Shown piece by piece: positions 38,603 to 50,159 of a DNA stretch of 64,000 bases. Numbering within the stretch: position 1 is the stretch's first letter; every line of letters starts with the position of its first letter. The position numbers and the translations under genes are program-made. Below the pieces are notes generated by a model that saw only the letters and a program-made list of their open reading frames with translations, was not told where the DNA came from and searched no databases. Origin of the DNA: Tillus elongatus (taxonomy: Eukaryota > Arthropoda > Insecta > Coleoptera > Cleridae); assembly GCA_964006375.1 (NCBI GenBank), contig OZ023267.1, forward strand, positions 36,591,766 to 36,655,765, written 5' to 3'.

Positions 38603-39359
38603 CAGGATTTCTCACCGCAGCCCTTCGTTAGAAGTTTTCGAGGTTAGAAATAACTTAGAATTCTGAATTTTTGGACTCCTGGGTTATTCAAAATTCTCAT
38701 TCATTTTAAAATATTTTCAAGATCATACCATTTCCACTTATGCCCGAAGTCGCCATTAACTTTCTTATTTTAAATAGAACACCCTGTATATTATTCCATT
38801 TTTGGATTTCCGAGAAAATATCATGATGGGTTTCATCAGGTTTTCCTATACTTATTTTCAACTGTTTCTTAGATATCTTGATTCTTTTGATAATTTTGAA
38901 AGATGTAGCCTTATTTTCAACACTGTGCCTTTCACCCATTTTCGACTATTTGTAAACGATTCTGGGGTAGACGTAAGCAAAAGAATTATACTTTCGAAAT
39001 CCATGCTCACAATTGATGTATCGCATACAGGATGTTCCAAATTCTATGACAAATTACATCATTTTCAAAGTTGAAAAAGTTTGTTATTTCAAACATAACA
39101 CCCTGTATATTATTGGATGGTCGGATGCATAATTTGATTCTCAATAGATTCGCTATAAGGTTTCCTATACCTATTTTCAGCAGTTATCTTGTGAATCCGT
39201 ATTTTTTATTTAAATGTGATTTTTGGCAGAAACCGAAACATCGTTAGCTTTCCAAAACTAAACGAGCATGACGCAAACGGCAGAAATTAACTTTAATTTG
39301 AATTTGAAAACAAAAACAGAAACTTAACAAAATTTTAAACATTATGACAAATGAAAACT

Positions 39360-40764
<1,405 letters not shown>

Positions 40765-40815
40765 AACATGAAACAATTGGAACATAATGACAAGAAATTG
40801 TAAAAGAATGTAAAA

Positions 40816-41883
40816 TTACAATAATTGTGATATATGACCGCCATTTTGATTCATACACTGCATAACTCTGTCATATACTCCTCGCGAAACAGACCTCCGA
40901 AGTTCGTGTGGACTTAGATTAGTAAACGCATCGTGAACACGCTTCAATAATTCATCTCTAGTTTGTACAGGACTAGAGTACACTAGTTCTTTTATACGGC
41001 CCCACAGGTAAAAGTCCAAGGGCGTTAAATTGGATGATCTGGGTGGCCAGTTCCAGGGTCCCTGTGGGCCAATCCACCGATCCTCGAACATCAACTGATG
41101 GTGTACATCTGGAGTGGAATGTGCTGGAGCACCATCCAGCTGATACCAACTATTTGCTCTGTCACGTGGAGGTACGGCATTTAAGAAATCACTAACAAAC
41201 CCTCTGAGTATCTCCAGATATCTAGCCCCATTCAAATTTTCATCATACACTTGATATGTCACTCTATTGTCCATAAGTAAACAAAAAACATTAAAACTAA
41301 AGTGGTCCCGGTGATTTTGTTCCCTTATGACATGTGGACTTTTTTGTGCCCAGTACTGATTATTCCGGCGATTTATAATTCCTTGCCTGCTGAATTTGGA
41401 TTCATCAGTCCACATAATCTTATAAAGAAATCTCGGATCTTCGGTCATTTTTATGCACATGAACTCGCAAAAGTCGACTTGTCTTGCCTCATCACCAGGA
41501 CGTAATCCGTGCACAGTTATTTCAGAAAAAGGATGCATTTGATGTTTTCTTAATATTCTGTGGATTGATGCTCTTGAAATACCCAACTCCAGCGCTGCTC
41601 CTGAAGTTGAACTACGTGGATAAGCTTGAAAATAAGCCAATACATTCACCTCGTTATCTTCATTATCTATTACAGGCTTTAGGTGATGTCGAGTTGCCCT
41701 TACACTGCCAGTTTCCATAAATCGAGCTTCGATTCTTGTGAATTTCCCGGGAGTAATTGTTGGTAGGTCCGGATATCGTTCGTTAAATAATCTGCATGTT
41801 CTTCTGACAATTCGTCCACATTCACCATGCGTATAAAACAAATTTAACATATCATTATTGGAATATTCTTCAATATTCTCCAT
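40816..41883 (-). CDS. DD39D Tc1/mariner transposase, intact frame
   Basis: A 355-codon frame from ATG 41883 with no internal stop. N-terminal helix-turn-helix regions cover about residues 1-60 (MENIEEYSNNDMLNLFYTHG) and 85-115 (ELGISRASIHRILRKHQMHP). The catalytic domain follows with IMWTDESKFSRQG (first Asp, near 163), WYQLDGAPAHST (second Asp, near 253) and LTPLDFYLWGRIKE (third Asp), with 39 residues between the last two. The C terminus, MQCMNQNGGHISQLL, is the usual ending of this group. One odd point is that the SPDL that normally precedes the third Asp reads SSNL. It is the only full-length transposase frame in the window. Its product would bind its own long TIRs and insert at TA. An R insertion downstream of the stop does not touch the frame. 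Confidence 0.93.
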   Translation of the reverse strand: MENIEEYSNNDMLNLFYTHGECGRIVRRTCRLFNERYPDLPTITPGKFTRIEARFMETGSVRATRHHLKPVIDNEDNEVNVLAYFQAYPRSSTSGAALELGISRASIHRILRKHQMHPFSEITVHGLRPGDEARQVDFCEFMCIKMTEDPRFLYKIMWTDESKFSRQGIINRRNNQYWAQKSPHVIREQNHRDHFSFNVFCLLMDNRVTYQVYDENLNGARYLEILRGFVSDFLNAVPPRDRANSWYQLDGAPAHSTPDVHHQLMFEDRWIGPQGPWNWPPRSSNLTPLDFYLWGRIKELVYSSPVQTRDELLKRVHDAFTNLSPHELRRSVSRGVYDRVMQCMNQNGGHISQLL

Positions 41884-42650
41884 TATAAACTGTACTTTGT
41901 GAGATAATACTGCTTTGACATAAAATCAGCATTGTTTCAAATCCTGTCAAAATCAAGGCTTATTAGAAAAGCAAGCGATGTTTCGGTTTCTGCCAAAAAT
42001 CACATTAAAATAAAAAATATGGATTTACAAGATAACCGCTGGAAATAGGTATAGGGAACCTTATAGCGAATCGATTCAGAATCAAATTCTGCATCCGACA
42101 ATCTAATAATACATAGGGTGTTAGATTTGAAATAACAAACTTATTTAACTTTGAAAATGATGTAATTGGTCATAGAATTCGTGACCCTGTATGCGATACA
42201 TCAATTGTGAGCATGGATTTCGAAAGTATAATTCTTGTGCTTCCGTCTACCCCAGAAGCGTTTACAAATAGTCGAAAATGGGTGAAAGGCACAGTGTTGA
42301 AAATAAGGCTACATCTTTCAAAATTATCAAAAGATTCAAGATATCTAAGAAACAGTTGAAAATAAGTATAGGGAAAGCTGATGAAACCCATCATGAAATT
42401 TTCTCAGAAATCCAAAAATGGAATAATATACCGGGTGTTCTATTTAAAATAAGAAAGTTAATGGCGACTTCCGGCATAACCGAAAGTGGTATGATCTTGA
42501 AAATATTTTAAAATGAAAGAGAATTTTTAATAACCTAGGAGTTCAAAAATTCCGAATTCTAAGTTATTTATAACCACGAAAACTTCAAACGAACGGCTGC
42601 GGTGAGAAACACTGTATCTTATCAAAATATTCTGATATGCATATTCATAT

Positions 42651-42825
42651 TGTTATACATGTCCTAAGTTGGCAACAATGACTTATCCTGACAGGATGTC
42701 AACCGTGTCAATTATTATTATTATTATCATTGTACGAATCAAGAATGGACTGTTAAGTTAAGAATAAAAAGGTTGTCAGTTAGCATTAATAGCTTTTATT
42801 TAATTATATACAGCTTTCTATAACA
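42651..42825 (+). repeat. 5' LTR
   Basis: Starts TGTTATACATGTCC, ends CTTTCTATAACA, 175 bp. An AATAAAAAGG near 42762 may be the polyadenylation signal. Confidence 0.95.
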
Positions 42826-42841
42826 TGGTGTCAGGTTATTG
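42826..42841 (+). promoter_or_regulatory. Primer-binding site
   Basis: TGGTGTCAGGTTATTG directly follows the LTR. TGGTGTCAGG is complementary to a tRNA 3' end CCUGACACCA, which suggests a leucine tRNA primer (inference). The same motif recurs at 62805. Confidence 0.8.
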
Positions 42842-42850
42842 TACAGCAAA

Positions 42851-43732
42851 ATGAATGAGCAGAATTTCCAAGAGTTCTTGCAAGCTCAAACGCAAGCAAT
42901 GCGTTTAATGCAAGAACAAATAATGTCATTGCAGCAGCAGTTAGGTACAACTACGAACCAAGAAAGCTCTCCTATAACAGCAAACACTCATGTACCGTGG
43001 CCTAAACCACTGCAGACGGACGGTGATACATATGAGAACTTCAATCTTTTCAAGTCAAACTGGGAAATATATCAAAAAGCAACAGGCATTGATAAATGGT
43101 CTCAAGAAAAAAACGAACAAAAAGTTAACATACTGTTAACTATTGTGGGTGATACAGCCAAGGTAAAATTTAACAATTTTGACCTAACAGAAGAAGATAA
43201 AAGCAGCCCAGAATTAGTTCTGGAAAAGATAAGTACAAAATTGTTGTCAAAACGAAATTTATTGTATGAACGCTGGCAATTTCATAATTGTATACAGTTG
43301 GATAATGAAACTTTTGAACAATATCTGGTGAGAACAAAGAAAATTCTAGACAAGTGTCAATTTGATTATATTAAACAGGAAGACATAAAAACTACCATGC
43401 TTCGGGACCGTATAGCATTTGGAATAAAAGATAATGAATTGAAGAAACAGTTTTTAAAAACGAACCCTGATAAATTAAGTTTAGATGAACTCATTAATAC
43501 CTGTAAAATAGCAGAAATCACTGAAGACCGTTTTAAGCAAATGAAAGTTGAGAAAACACAAGAGGTGCATAAAGTTGAAAGACGAAAAGAAAATACCTGC
43601 AAGTTTTGTGCCAAACAGCACATATTTCAAACCGGCATTTGCCCAGCCTATAAATATAAATGTAAAGTGTGCAGAAAGGTAGGAAACTTTGAAATATGTT
43701 GCTATAAGAAGATAAATGAGAATGCAAGGTAA
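42851..43732 (+). CDS. gag: Gag, ending at an in-frame stop
   Basis: Gag forms the retrotransposon particle and binds its RNA. The start at 42851 (MNEQNFQEFLQAQ) is the first ATG after the primer site. Residues 1-35 are Gln-rich and likely coiled coil. The capsid-like region follows (WPKPLQTDGDTYENFNLFKS), with YERWQFHNC and ETFEQYLVRTKKILDKC typical of gypsy gag. A Cys/His cluster near the end (CKFCAKQH...CPAYKYKCKVCRKVGNFEICC) resembles double zinc knuckles. The frame stops at TAA 43730-43732 but continues open in the same frame into protease, so the stop is probably a mutation in a single gag-pol frame. Confidence 0.88.
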   Translation: MNEQNFQEFLQAQTQAMRLMQEQIMSLQQQLGTTTNQESSPITANTHVPWPKPLQTDGDTYENFNLFKSNWEIYQKATGIDKWSQEKNEQKVNILLTIVGDTAKVKFNNFDLTEEDKSSPELVLEKISTKLLSKRNLLYERWQFHNCIQLDNETFEQYLVRTKKILDKCQFDYIKQEDIKTTMLRDRIAFGIKDNELKKQFLKTNPDKLSLDELINTCKIAEITEDRFKQMKVEKTQEVHKVERRKENTCKFCAKQHIFQTGICPAYKYKCKVCRKVGNFEICCYKKINENAR

Positions 43733-44170
43733 AATAAAAAGTATGAAAATTCAAGAAATAAAGCAAAGGTTAAAGAAGTTCAAGCAAGTGACCAAGGTGA
43801 ATCAGACTCAACCTCAGACAGTACAATTTGCAAAATTATAGATAATACTAAAGTGGGTGGTAAGATTCAGGCCGAATTAACATTCCAGTTTGGAGGAGTA
43901 TGGAAAAAAGCTATATGTGACTTAGATACAGGGGCAGATGTTTGTGTCATAGGTTATAATTATTTAAGAAAGATGTGTACTCCAAACAAATTGCAGCTAG
44001 AGGTATCCAGCCAAAGCTTAAAAAATTTTGGTGGCTCAAATATTCCAGTAAAAGGTCAAATAAAGTTGCATTGCATGTACAACAATAAGAAGCACAAAAT
44101 AAAGTTTCAGGTGGTTGATGTTGAGCACGGACCACTTTTGTCTGCAAGGGTATGTTCTGTTTTAGGCTAG
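43733..44170 (+). pseudogene. pro: Protease segment of gag-pol
   Basis: Same frame as gag, open from just after the TAA at 43730 to a TAG at 44168-44170. DLDTGADVCVIG at about 43920 is the aspartic protease active site (DTGA). ILGTD-like C-terminal features are weak (ARVCSVLG). The protease would cleave the polyprotein. It can be made here only by reading through or reversing the gag stop. Confidence 0.85.
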
Positions 44171-46162
44171 ATAAAATATTGCAATTCAATTAACAATGCA
44201 GAGGTACCAAAGCAATTAGAAATGTATTATGAAGCAGCGCATAATATCATCAAACAGTATGAGGATGTATTTACTGGCTATGGTTTATTGGCAGGAGAGG
44301 TTGTTTTGGATGTAGATAAATCTGTTAAACCGGTTATACAACGAGCAAGAAGGGTTCCTATTTGTTTAAGGTACAAACTTCAAGAAGAATTAGATAAATT
44401 ACAGGAAGCAGATATCATAGCTAAAGAAGTGCAACATACTGATTGGGTGAGTAATATATTAGTTGTAAAAAAGGCTGACTCCTTCAGAATTTGCTTGGAT
44501 CCCATACCTTTAAACAAGGCTTTAAAACGCCCAAATTATCAGTTTACAACTATTGACGAAATATTACCTGACCTAGGTAAAGCAAAAATATTTTCAACAG
44601 TTGATACGAGAAAGGGTTTCTGGCATTTAGAGTTAACGGAGGAAAGTAGTAAAATGACATGTTTTTGGACCCCATTCGGACGTTATAGACTTCCATTTGG
44701 CTTATCATCTAGTCCAGAAATTTTCCAGATGAAATTGAGGGAAATAACTCACGGTTTGAGAGGCATTGAAATTATGGCTGATGATATCCTTATCTATGGC
44801 TCAGGTGATGATAAAGCAACAGCCTTAATTGATCATAATAACAACCTGGAAGCGTTATTAAAAAGGTTTAGGCAATTAAATTGTAAGCTTAATAAATTAA
44901 AGCTTAACGTGTGTAAGAATTCAGTTAAATTCTATGGATTTATTTTGACGGATGAGGGATTAAAGCCGGATTTTTCAAAAGTTGCAGCAATAAAAAATAT
45001 GCAAGAGCCTGTTAATAAACAGCAGCTGCAATCGTTTCTGGGACTTTGTACTTATTTGGGAAGGTTTTTAAATAATCTTAGCACAGAAAGTTATGTTCTA
45101 AGAGAGTTGACGCACGATAAAACCTCTTGGAGGTGGGGTGAACCAGAGAAGCAACAGTTTTTTAAGCTCAAATCGATGATAGAAAATATTCCAACTCTAA
45201 AGTATTACGATATTAACAAGCCTATAACAATAGAATGTGATTCAAGTTCAGTTGGGCTGGGGACAGCGATTTATCAAAATAATAAAGTAATAGCGTTTGC
45301 CTCCAGAGCATTAACAAAGGCAGAAAAAAATTATGCCATGTGTGAAAAGGAACTTCTAAGTATAGTGTTCGCATGCACAAAATTTGAGCAGTTTGTTGTT
45401 GGAAATCCTAACGTTACCGTTAAGACTGATCATAAGCCACTTATAAAAATCTTTCAAAAACCCCTTTTGCAAGCTCCAAAACGTTTACAGTTAATGCTCA
45501 TGATACTTCAGAGATATAACTTAAATGTTCAGTTTGTGTCGGGAAAAGACAATATTGTAGCTGATTTTTTCTCGAGACAACAAGCAAACTTAGAAGATAA
45601 AGATTTTGGGAGTGAAATAGGTAAATTTCACGTGTATGAGATTAATAGGGAAGAAAACGTTCTCAAGTCTGTTAGTGAAATTTTATTAAATAGTGAAATA
45701 TATATGACTTATGATAGATTTAATACAATAAAACAGGAAACTAAAACGGATCATGCATTGCAAAAGCTAATAGAATACATAAACGATGGTTGGCCTAAGT
45801 ATATCCGTGATACACCTGATCAAGTGAAAATATATTTCAAATATCGTAATGAACTGACGACACAAAACGGCCTGATATACAAGGATGACAGAATTTTGAT
45901 ACCATATAATCTGAGAGAAGATATGATTAGCAGGGTCCATTTGAGTCATAATGGTACTGAGTATTCTGTGAATCTAGCGAAACAAAATATCTTTTGGCCA
46001 GGTATGATAAACGATATTATAAATAGGATTCAAAACTGCTCAGTATGTGCCAAATACAGTCAGTCTCAGCAAAACTTGCCGATGCTATCTCATAAGATTC
46101 CTGATTATCCATGGCAAATAATATCATTAGATGTATTTTTTGCTAACTATAAAAGCAAGTAG
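44171..46162 (+). pseudogene. pol: Reverse transcriptase, RNase H and integrase zinc domain of gag-pol
   Basis: Open in the gag frame from just after the TAG at 44168 to a TAG at 46160-46162. RT blocks follow in order: WVSNILVVKKADSFRICLDP, TIDEILPDLGKAKIFSTVD, FWTPFGRYRLPFGLSSSPE and the catalytic IMADDILIYG near 44780, where the usual first residue Y/V is M. RNase H follows (ITIECDSSSVGLGTAI, FASRALTKAEKNYA, EKELLSIVFA and VKTDHKPL). The integrase HHCC zinc finger lies at about 45935-46060 (VHLSHNG, IFWPGM, CSVCAKY). The stop interrupts the protein just before the integrase core. Confidence 0.93.
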
Positions 46163-47173
46163 CAAAAATTTCTGGTTATGGTAGATCATTATTCAGATTA
46201 TTTTGAGATTAGCACTTTAAAAGATTTAACACCAAAATCTGTCATTACGGCCTTAAAGAAAAACTTTGGACGTTATGGAATACCTGAAATAGTTTGCTCT
46301 GATAATGGCACAAATTTTGTACACAAATCAATGCAAGAATTTGCGAATAAATACCAATTTAAACATACTGTGAGTGCTCCTTACCATCACAAAGGAAACG
46401 GGAAGGCAGAATCCGCTGTAAAAATTGCAAAACGACTAATCAAGAAGGCAGAGGAATGTGGTGAAGACGTCTGGCTTGCTCTGCTCCACTGGAGAAATAC
46501 TCCCAATAAGATAGGATACAGTCCAGTCCAAAGGTTAATGGAAAGATTTACAAGAACGACAATCCCATTAAAGACAGAAAATTATATTCCAGTAATGCCT
46601 GACAATATGTCAAAAATTTTGGAACATCAAAAGCAACATAACAAAAAATTCTATGACAAATCGACAAAACAACTACCCGAGCTTGATATAGGTCAGAAAG
46701 TATATGTACAAATGAAACCGGATACAGAGAAGCTGTGGTATACAGGGAAAGTGAGTGATAAATTTAATGGAAGACATTACGAAGTAGAAGTAAATGGTAG
46801 CAAATACCACAGAGACAGAATACATATCAAACCTCATAAAAGTATTGAATATTCTACGCCTGAATTAAGGAGGGCAGACATACAACAAGAGAGAATTGTA
46901 GTTACAAACAATAGTCATCACAACAAAAAGGAGATAGTGACACCCGAAAATCAAACAGTTCTATCAAACCAAAAGAAGTCAGAGGGAATAGAACCAGAGA
47001 ACAGACCAAGAAGACCATACGAAGATACTGAAAGTTTTAGGCTGCAGGAAGAAGAAAGTAGGGAAAACAATCCACAGAGGCTGGAACAGATACAAACCAA
47101 GAATAGGCCAAGAAGACAGTGTAAAGTACCAGAACGTTTTAAAGGCTATGAACTTTTTGATATTTCAATTTAA
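46163..47173 (+). pseudogene. Integrase core and C-terminal domain of gag-pol
   Basis: Same frame again, from the TAG at 46160 to the final TAA. The first catalytic Asp lies before the stop (IISLDVFF). The core continues with FLVMVDHYSDYFEI, then CSDNGTNFV (second Asp) and YHHKGNGKAESAVK (catalytic Glu), spaced as in the retroviral-type DD35E. WRNTPNKIGYSPVQRLMER is the block that follows in gypsy integrases. LWYTGKVSDKFNGRHYEVEV lies in the C-terminal DNA-binding region. The last 80 residues are a charged Arg/Glu-rich tail that twice repeats a PENRPRRP/TKNRPRRQ motif. Confidence 0.92.
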
Positions 47174-47184
47174 AATTTAAGTTT

Positions 47185-47197
47185 AGAAAGGATAGGA
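47185..47197 (+). promoter_or_regulatory. Polypurine tract
   Basis: AGAAAGGATAGGA lies immediately before the 3' LTR, in the place of the plus-strand primer. Confidence 0.75.
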
Positions 47198-47372
47198 TGT
47201 TATACATGTCCTAAGTTGGCAACAATGACTTATCCTGACAGGATGTCAACCGTGTCATTTATTATTATTATTATCATTGTACGAATCAAGAATGGACTGT
47301 TAAGTTAAGAATAAAAAGGTTATCAGTTAGCATTAATAGCTTTTATTTAATTATATACAGCTTTCTATAACA
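47198..47372 (+). repeat. 3' LTR
   Basis: 175 bp. It differs from the 5' LTR at about two positions (TCATTTATT for TCAATTATT, and TTATCAG for TTGTCAG). Confidence 0.95.
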
Positions 47373-47377
47373 CATAT

Positions 47378-48440
47378 TGTAGACGGTTCATGTGCATGGT
47401 AATTTAACTTTTGCTTTATATTTTTGTATGTTTTATACGGATTTACCTTAGGGCTTGAATATAGATGAAGAGTGAATTAATTAGTTTTTTAATGCATCAA
47501 CCGAGTCTTAAAGGCTCATTTATAAATGAGCTGTGAGTAGGTTAAACACTTTTTGTTTATAAGAGCTGTTGAGACCAACTTAGTTAGGCACGAGATGGAA
47601 ACTCCGCAATACACCTGACAATGTTTTCTAAGGCTGCCTACTTTTGGTGAAGTTACCTTGTGTGTGTTTTTATTGTCATTAGTATGGCACACTGATAAAC
47701 TCTAATAAGAGCAAAACTGGTGTGTGTTTTCGATGATGGTTAAAATGCATTTAGCCTTATATATTATGTAAAACCAATCAATTTTATTATTTTATGTTTG
47801 ATATAAAAACGTTAAAATGACTGAAGCCAAATTGTCTTTTCAATTGAATTCCTTATTACGCACTCATGCCTTCGTATCGTCGATGCTTTCTCCCATTTCC
47901 GCTTTTTGTGACCAATGAATCGATAAATACGAAGTAATAAATTGACCTTGCGGTCATAGGTATAATCTGACAAGGGATACTATAAGCTGATTATGTGAAA
48001 GCTCAATTCGTAAAGGAAATCTGTAGCACAAATTTGAGTTCCTGCTTAAGTGTTAGGATAAATCTGATACTGGGTGTCCAGAATAAATAATGCCATACAA
48101 CTAGATCGAGCATTATGTCGAGTGGGGCAGCTTGAGTCGCATTGAGCTTTATAATGTTATTTGCAGAATGATGAAATTAATAGGATATAACGAACCAATT
48201 AAATTGGGACTCTGAAAATGAGACTGGCATGAAATTGAGTTTTCTCGTTTCAAATATTATGTTAGATAATTACTGTTCCCTATTAGTTACATCCTCCGGA
48301 GGCAGTAAATCTTTTTGTTGCTGCTATTAACTGGTAACAGTTGCCGATAACTTACGTAATAATTAAATTTGATATTTAGAATAATGTTCATTTACTAGAA
48401 CTTATCTCTCTTACAATATTTTAGACCATTATAGAGTGTT
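47378..48440. other. Mostly unassigned; diverged hairpin-unit relic at about 47670-47770
   Basis: 'attagtatggcacactgat' then 'aaactctaataagagcaaaa' and 'aaaatgcatttagcctta' follow the order of the inverted 307-bp unit at 30260-30345. The rest shows nothing I recognise. Confidence 0.45.
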
Positions 48441-48943
48441 TTTCGTATTCTAGATTCTTAAAAAAACCTTGCCGCGCTTAGTGCGTTACGGTAGCAATTT
48501 TTTAAATAGAAATTTGGGGTTTGTTAGAAAAAGAGATTGTTGTAGATTGTTGAATGAATCGTATAGGCCTTTGGCCTCTCAGCGCTACGACCCCGAAGGG
48601 TCTTTTGCGCATGTCTCTTTTTCATAGTAGTTGCCAAAAAGTTCAGACTTGTTATGTAGCCCACTATCTTTGTGGGGGCTATTTTACTCATTTCCTGGTT
48701 AGTATAACTCAAGTAATGTTTTTAAATAAATGCAGACAGAGCATTGACTCTAAGTAAATGATATAGCAATTCAATGATTTAAATAAAAGCAAAATAAAAT
48801 GGAGTTCTAACGGTCGAGCCTGGGTAGAGGTCATGGACACAAGAAAATAAATAGGACTCCATAAAATTTATTTATTCACCAAAGTGATTCTATATAATGC
48901 AAGAAGTTACCATAATTGATTTATGAAAATTTTGAAGTTATAG
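48441..48943. other. C-terminus relic, hairpin-rich patch, otherwise unassigned
   Basis: 48470-48500 has a worn C-module terminus (GCGCTTAGTGCGTTACGG). At 48565-48603 two small hairpins, AGGCCTTTGGCCT and GACCCCGAAGGGTC, flank CAGCGCTACGA. This is a structured, G+C-richer patch that may be a LINE 3' end. Confidence 0.4.
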
Positions 48944-50011
48944 AAGGCAAAGCGTTCAACCGAGGCTTCAGGGGCCACTACTAAATTCAGGAGATCGTGA
49001 AGGAGCCCATGCTTGAAATGAGGTCAGACTTCGCGAGCCAGCGAATGTGCAGGGAAAACAACTTTAGAGTGGAAATCCCCGACCGCGGGGCATGACGGGA
49101 GGAGACACCGGGCATACCACGGGACGCGCTCGTCTGGTTCACGGACGGATCCGGCGGGGAGCGTGGGACGGGGGCAGGTGTTTACTCGGAAGGACCCAGG
49201 GTAAGTCATAGTATTTCCCTCGCAGCCCATGCAACGGTGTTTCAGGCCGAGATGTACGCCATCCTTCACTGTGTGCGGGAGAACAAGAGGGGGGGGGGCT
49301 ACACCAACAAGCTCCTCATAGCCACAGACAGCCAGGCAGCCCTTAAGGCACTAAGTAGCCCACGAGCGACCTGGCTGGGCAGAATGAGGTGCCGGGTCAC
49401 TCGGGGGGCAAAGGAAATGAAGAAGCTGACAGTCTCGCGAAGAGAGGGTCAGCAGAGCCATTTATGGGGACCAGAACCAGATTTGGGCGTGTCAAAGAGC
49501 ACTGACAGGGGAGCCATTAAGTCCTGGGTCAGAAACCAACACAAGGTGTACTGGGCGGACTGTCCAGGGCTCAGACATGGGAAGACAATAATTGACGGAC
49601 CCAGTTCAAAGACAGCTGTGGAGCTGTTAAATATTAGCAGAGGACAGATCAGAAGCACAACAGGTCTCTTGACGGGACACATGGCCGTCAAGAAACACCT
49701 GCATAAAATGGGGCGGTTCGAAGGGGACCTCGCATGCAGACTCTGCGGCGAGGAGGCGGAATCAGCCCAGCACATCTTGTGTGAGTGTAAAGCTCTGAAA
49801 CGCAAAAGACAACTGATCTACGGTCAGTCTAGACCGGAGACAGAGCAATATAAAACTTCACACTAACAATCGCTGTGCAGACTAGTTCAAGGCACAGTGA
49901 TTTTGGAATGGATGAAGTAAGACTAAGGGTATGCAAAATCAACCAAAGGTTGCAGTGCTATCGGGGCGGCAAGGCCGCGGACGAGCCCTGAGGGAAAAAA
50001 GGCAAAGCGTT
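48944..50011 (+). mobile_element. 5'-truncated LINE insertion with 13-bp target duplication
   Basis: AAGGCAAAGCGTT occurs at 48944-48956 and 49999-50011. The segment between is about 1040 bp. It is markedly richer in G+C than its surroundings and ends in an A-rich tail after 'gacgagccctgaggg'. It contains only the 3' part of ORF2: RNase H and the C-terminal zinc motif. The same 3' end occurs as a 58-bp insertion at 23552. Confidence 0.92.
49125..49866 (+). pseudogene. LINE ORF2 C terminus: RNase H and zinc motif, frameshifted
   Basis: RNase H removes the RNA strand after reverse transcription. It reads WFTDGSGGERGTGAGVYS (first Asp, about 49132). Then come TVFQAEMYAILHCV (Glu) and LLIATDSQAALKAL (Asp). 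The next block, VPGHSGGKGNEEADSLAKRG with the last Asp, lies in a different frame at about 49392-49450. A single-base shift enters and another leaves the block, so the enzyme is broken. From 49480 the main frame continues with RSTTGLLTGHMAVKKHLHKM and a CRLCGEEAESAQHILCEC zinc motif at about 49735-49790. This arrangement is typical of R1/jockey-I-group elements. The RT itself is absent through 5' truncation. Confidence 0.88.
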
Positions 50012-50159
50012 TAAAAAAAAAGAATCTTGATAAAAAAATGCGACAACTGCTAATGACACTTTAACTTAATTAATTAAAATAGATGAGCCTGTACTTAGCT
50101 TTCATGATTTCCATAGGATCCATCTTCTCAGGTCAAGCCACACATTCTAAAAGAGCTTT
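50012..50159. other. Unassigned DNA
   Basis: Short interval between LINE remnants, with no feature recognised. Confidence 0.4.

Larger units (their letters stand above)
42646..47377 (+). mobile_element. Complete Ty3/gypsy LTR retrotransposon with 5-bp target duplication
   Basis: CATAT lies on both sides (42646-42650 and 47373-47377). The element proper is 42651-47372 (4722 bp). The two 175-bp LTRs differ at about two bases, so insertion was recent. The order is gag, protease, reverse transcriptase, RNase H, integrase, which defines the Ty3/gypsy superfamily. The integrase and C-terminal layout are like those of K02A2.6-type proteins of the Mag lineage, an inference from the sequence pattern only. 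Confidence 0.95.
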
